From: Bacteroidota bacterium
GTDB taxonomy: Bacteria; Bacteroidota; Rhodothermia; Rhodothermales; UBA10348
Assembly: GCA_018623785.1 (NCBI GenBank)
Contig: JAAZVD010000059.1
Coordinates: 1 to 8,158 of the forward strand
Direction of reading: 5' to 3'
Length of the DNA stretch: 8,158 bases
The notes beneath the pieces were generated by a model that was not told where the DNA came from, searched no databases, and worked only from the letters and a program-made list of their open reading frames with translations. Each line of letters starts with the position of its first letter. Within the stretch, counting starts at the first letter, position 1. The position numbers and the translations under genes were made by a program. This document shows positions 6,542 to 8,158 of this stretch, one piece after another.

Positions 6542-7357
6542 ATGTACTCCTTACGCTCCATGCTGATCGACACACACGCTCATATATTTCTTGAACAGTT
6601 TGAATCGGACCTCGATCGGGTACTACAACGCGCTCATGAGGCCGGAGTGGGGTATATCCTGTTGCCAGCCATCGATGTTGCGTCCATATCAAGATGCCTG
6701 GAATTGGCTGACTCCCATGCCAATCCTGACCACGGACCGGTTCTCCTTGCCATGGCCGGTATCCATCCATCATCGGTTAAGGAGGCTGCGGAAAACGATA
6801 TAGAACGAATTCGGGAGCTTGCGGAGGACAAGCGGATTATTGCCATCGGCGAAACCGGATTGGACTACTACTGGGACCGCTCTTTCGATGACAAACAACA
6901 AGCCTTTCTGCGTGCTCACATCCGCCTGGCGGCAGCCCTCGACAAGCCCCTGGTGCTCCATGATCGGGAAGCCTCGGATGATCTCGTGCGCATCCTGTCA
7001 GAAGAGAAAGAAGCCTCCCCTCATGCCGAGCGTATTCGAGGCGTATTTCACTGCTTTGGTGGCCCCGATGCTCACACCGAGCGCGTGTTGGCATTGGGTT
7101 TCCACATGGGGATCGGTGGCACGTACACGTTCAAGAACGGTGGCGTACCCGAGAGTACGAACACAGTACCGATGGAGCGAATCATCCTCGAAACAGACGC
7201 GCCATTTCTGACACCGGCACCTCATCGGGGAACGCGCAATGAACCAGCGTACGTAGCCTTGGTGGCCGCGAAGCTGGCTGAGAACCGCGGTCTCACGGTC
7301 GAAGAAGTCTCCCGGATAACCACGGCAAACGCCAAGGCGCTTTTCGGAATCAGCTGA
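6542..7357 (+). CDS. TatD-family metal-dependent hydrolase
   Basis: This is a complete 271-aa protein, normal for the TatD family of TIM-barrel metallohydrolases (Mg-dependent DNases, 3'-5' exonuclease activity; some act on D-aminoacyl-tRNA). The metal-site residues are all visible: H12 and H14 in DTHAHI, E104 in GETGLDYYW, H140 in LVLHDRE, H170 in FHCFGG and D219 in LETDAPFL. GIGGTYTFKNG at 190-200 is also typical. No signal peptide is present, so it acts in the cytoplasm. An in-frame TGA directly before 6542 limits the start to ATG 6542 or ATG 6560. GAGG at 6527-6530 lies 11 nt before 6542, while most family members begin as MLIDTHxH, which would be 6560 (265 aa). I keep 6542 with little preference. 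The gene diverges from the kinase operon and converges on the oxidoreductase gene. Confidence 0.93.
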   Translation: MYSLRSMLIDTHAHIFLEQFESDLDRVLQRAHEAGVGYILLPAIDVASISRCLELADSHANPDHGPVLLAMAGIHPSSVKEAAENDIERIRELAEDKRIIAIGETGLDYYWDRSFDDKQQAFLRAHIRLAAALDKPLVLHDREASDDLVRILSEEKEASPHAERIRGVFHCFGGPDAHTERVLALGFHMGIGGTYTFKNGGVPESTNTVPMERIILETDAPFLTPAPHRGTRNEPAYVALVAAKLAENRGLTVEEVSRITTANAKALFGIS

Positions 7358-7414
7358 TCGGGAGACTGTCCGAAAGACGCGGGACCTACACGGGCTGCCC
7401 GGTCACCAGCAGGG

Positions 7415-8158
7415 TCAGAGCTGGTAGAGTTCGTCCGGTATCTCTACGCGTTTGCCGCCCTGAACGGCCTCGTTGGCCTTGATGGCCATAACCGTGGATT
7501 CGTATCCCAGCTGGGGGCCTGCAATAGCCGGGAACGGACCGTAGATCAGGTTGTCGGCAAAGGCCTTGAGAGCATGCCAGATGGGTGGTTTGGCGTTCGG
7601 ATCGTCGGCCGCCGGGTCCTGACCCAGCGCTTCCAGTTTCGTGGCATTTGCCAACAGAGCGATACCGGTCTCTTTGTAGAAGCGGTCTTTTCGGGCGTAG
7701 ACCTCCCAGCCCAGCATCGGTGCATCTACTTCCTTGAACATCCAGGCTTTGCCATCTCTCAGAATGATAGTTGCATCGTCCCCGAATAGCAGGTCATAGG
7801 CAGCATCAAAGCCGCTGACCAGCGTAGCGTCGTACATCATGTTTTTGCCACCGGGAAACTCGATCATGGCTTGGATGGTGTCCTTTACGGTCCTCCCATC
7901 GTTCCAGTGCATGATGCCGCCGAATCCGGAAATGGCCTTCGGGCGCTGCCCCAGGAACCATGAACTGACATCCATTTGCTGGATCCCGATTTCGCCTATC
8001 AGTCCGAGCGAGAGGTCCTCGTCCAAGCGCCAGTTCAGGGCACGGGCCCGCTCGGAGGAGGATGAAGACCTGCGCCACGAGGTCTTCTGGTGCCATTGGG
8101 ACCTGGTCATGGCCGGTCGTCCGATGGCACCACTCCGTACAAAGCCGAAAACACTGCG
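7415..8158 (-). CDS. Gfo/Idh/MocA-family oxidoreductase, C-terminal part (runs off right edge)
   Basis: The visible part is 247 residues up to the TGA at 7417-7415. The frame stays open to the window edge, reading VRSGAIGRP before the first ATG at 8110, which is normal family sequence, so 8110 is not the start. The NAD(P)-binding Rossmann domain lies outside the window. Visible are the family-typical QWH...SWRR (21-30), LNWRLDEDLSLGLIGEIG (41-58), DVSSWFLG (63-70), the beta-sheet domain with FPGGKNMMYDATL (101-113) and AWMFKEVDAPMLGWEVYARKD (138-158), and a C-terminal EIPDELYQL. Family members oxidise or reduce sugars and polyols; the substrate cannot be told here. The motif that normally reads D/E-x-G-x-H-x-x-D reads EIGIQQMD (56-63), so the usual active-site His is Gln60. 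Its stop lies 57 bp from the TatD stop, tail to tail. Confidence 0.9.
   Translation of the reverse strand, partial: RSVFGFVRSGAIGRPAMTRSQWHQKTSWRRSSSSSERARALNWRLDEDLSLGLIGEIGIQQMDVSSWFLGQRPKAISGFGGIMHWNDGRTVKDTIQAMIEFPGGKNMMYDATLVSGFDAAYDLLFGDDATIILRDGKAWMFKEVDAPMLGWEVYARKDRFYKETGIALLANATKLEALGQDPAADDPNAKPPIWHALKAFADNLIYGPFPAIAGPQLGYESTVMAIKANEAVQGGKRVEIPDELYQL

Noticed and set aside
5838..6566. 242-codon plus-strand frame opposite the kinase N-terminus
   Set aside because: It is antisense to the well-supported PDZ-like and transmembrane region, has no recognisable domain, and overlaps the TatD start.
7358..7414. Possible terminator between TatD and oxidoreductase genes (CGGGCTGCCCG at 7391-7401)
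   Set aside because: The palindrome has a one-base centre, too small a loop for a hairpin, and no T-run follows on either strand.
8110..8110. ATG at 8110 as the true start of the oxidoreductase
   Set aside because: The frame continues upstream to the window edge with family-like sequence (VRSGAIGRP), and the Rossmann domain would be missing.

Overview
The window most likely comes from a bacterium of the Rhodothermota (Rhodothermales or Balneolales) or a near Bacteroidota relative. GC looks moderate (mid-50s percent by eye). The clearest clues are a type IX secretion (T9SS) type-A sorting domain on the exported glycoside hydrolase-like protein, an FG-GAP/VCBS secreted protein beside it, a LytS/LytTR two-component pair, and an oxidoreductase whose C-terminal half resembles those common in this group. 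Assignment is from protein style only. I see no rRNA, tRNA, CRISPR array or insertion sequence.

Layout. (1) Positions 1-910, minus strand: 5' part of a secreted FG-GAP/VCBS repeat protein that runs off the left edge. (2) 911-1061: divergent intergenic region. (3) 1062-2972, plus strand: exported GHL10 (DUF187) protein with an FnIII-like domain and a C-terminal T9SS-type sorting domain. (4) 2990-6350, minus strand: a two-gene operon of a large membrane histidine kinase (3831-6350) followed 16 bp later by its LytTR response regulator (2990-3814). (5) 6351-6541: second divergent intergenic region, with a candidate kinase promoter, a spaced direct repeat, an inverted repeat and a doubtful small ORF. 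(6) 6542-7357, plus strand: TatD-family metal-dependent hydrolase. (7) 7415-8158, minus strand: C-terminal 247 residues of a Gfo/Idh/MocA-family oxidoreductase that runs off the right edge.

How the genes may work together. The kinase and regulator form a signalling unit: a ten-helix sensor with an extracytoplasmic PDZ-like domain and a cytoplasmic GAF domain feeds a LytS-type kinase core, which should phosphorylate the LytTR regulator. The sensor half resembles Bacillus ComP in layout, but the catalytic half is of the LytS type. This is the most interesting item here. A 10-11 bp direct repeat with a 12-bp spacer sits in the kinase's own promoter region and is a candidate LytTR operator. The exported GHL10 and FG-GAP proteins are divergently transcribed and could share control, but nothing proves that the kinase pair regulates them. 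TatD and the oxidoreductase look like unrelated housekeeping or metabolic genes.
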